64,000 bases of DNA from Odontocerum albicorne. Lineage: Eukaryota > Arthropoda > Insecta > Trichoptera > Odontoceridae. Both the position numbers and the translations under genes were made by a program. Position 1 is the stretch's first letter. Each line of letters begins with the position of its first letter. The stretch is from contig OX463848.1 in assembly GCA_949825065.1 (NCBI GenBank), positions 25,749,999 to 25,813,998 on the forward strand. The letters are read 5' to 3'. Below are positions 63,972-64,000 of the stretch, piece after piece. Below the pieces are notes generated by a model. That model had not been told where the DNA came from. It made no database searches and worked only from the letters and a program-made list of their open reading frames with translations.

Positions 63972-64000
63972 CGAGGCATATCCAGAAAGTCAGTGTACTG
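63972..64000 (+). mobile_element. Possible mariner terminus cut by the window edge
   Basis: After TA (63970-63971) the sequence CGAGGCATATCCAGAAAGT leads into CAGTGTACTG. From memory, many insect mariners start CGAGG with a similar AGAAAGT block. Only 29 bases are visible. Confidence 0.35.

Overview
The window looks like arthropod nuclear DNA, most probably from an insect. It is A+T-rich, has kilobase-long introns with canonical GT-AG boundaries, and is crowded with element classes typical of insects: several mariner lineages, pogo/Tigger, hAT, a PIF/Harbinger-like element, BEL/Pao, RTE- and jockey-like non-LTR elements and tRNA-derived SINEs. No rRNA gene, functional tRNA gene or CRISPR array was seen. 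The organism call is an inference from these features.

Two protein-coding genes can be assembled by hand, each with splice phases that agree across every junction. On the + strand (5877-11450) three exons encode a 303-residue secreted protein: a signal peptide, a six-cysteine module, and a Gly/Asn/Pro-rich tail with Asn-Pro-Ser-Asn-Pro-Tyr repeats. A fourth acceptor at 17570 may be an alternative terminal exon. On the - strand (49264 down to 25166) seven exons give a 484-residue membrane-bound O-acyltransferase of the MBOAT7/farjavit (lysophosphatidylinositol acyltransferase) type. Its Asn331 and His368 occupy the expected catalytic positions.

Layout: 1-5.8 kb holds relics of non-LTR retrotransposons and SINEs. 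5.8-11.8 kb is the secreted-protein gene, with a Tigger-type MITE and a jockey/CR1-like 3' end in its first intron. 11.8-24.8 kb is A+T-rich intergenic DNA with mariner and pogo relics, a second copy of that non-LTR 3' end and a Harbinger-like element carrying a decayed MADF domain. 25-49.3 kb is the MBOAT gene, whose introns hold a pogo element, a hairpin minisatellite, a BEL inverted duplication, non-autonomous hATs, foldback repeats and a mariner. 49.6-64 kb has no recognised host gene: it contains a near full-length mariner, an amplified reverse-transcriptase fragment, a 38-bp minisatellite and a hAT nested inside a mariner.

The most unusual signal is a short one. The octamer TACGAGTA/TACTCGTA occurs at least 24 times by eye, against roughly 2-3 expected from composition. 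In several repeat copies that can be aligned to relatives, it appears as a 6-bp addition at a TA. This resembles the excision footprint of a TA-targeting transposon, and the window ends in sequence that looks like the start of such an element (TA followed by CGAGG).
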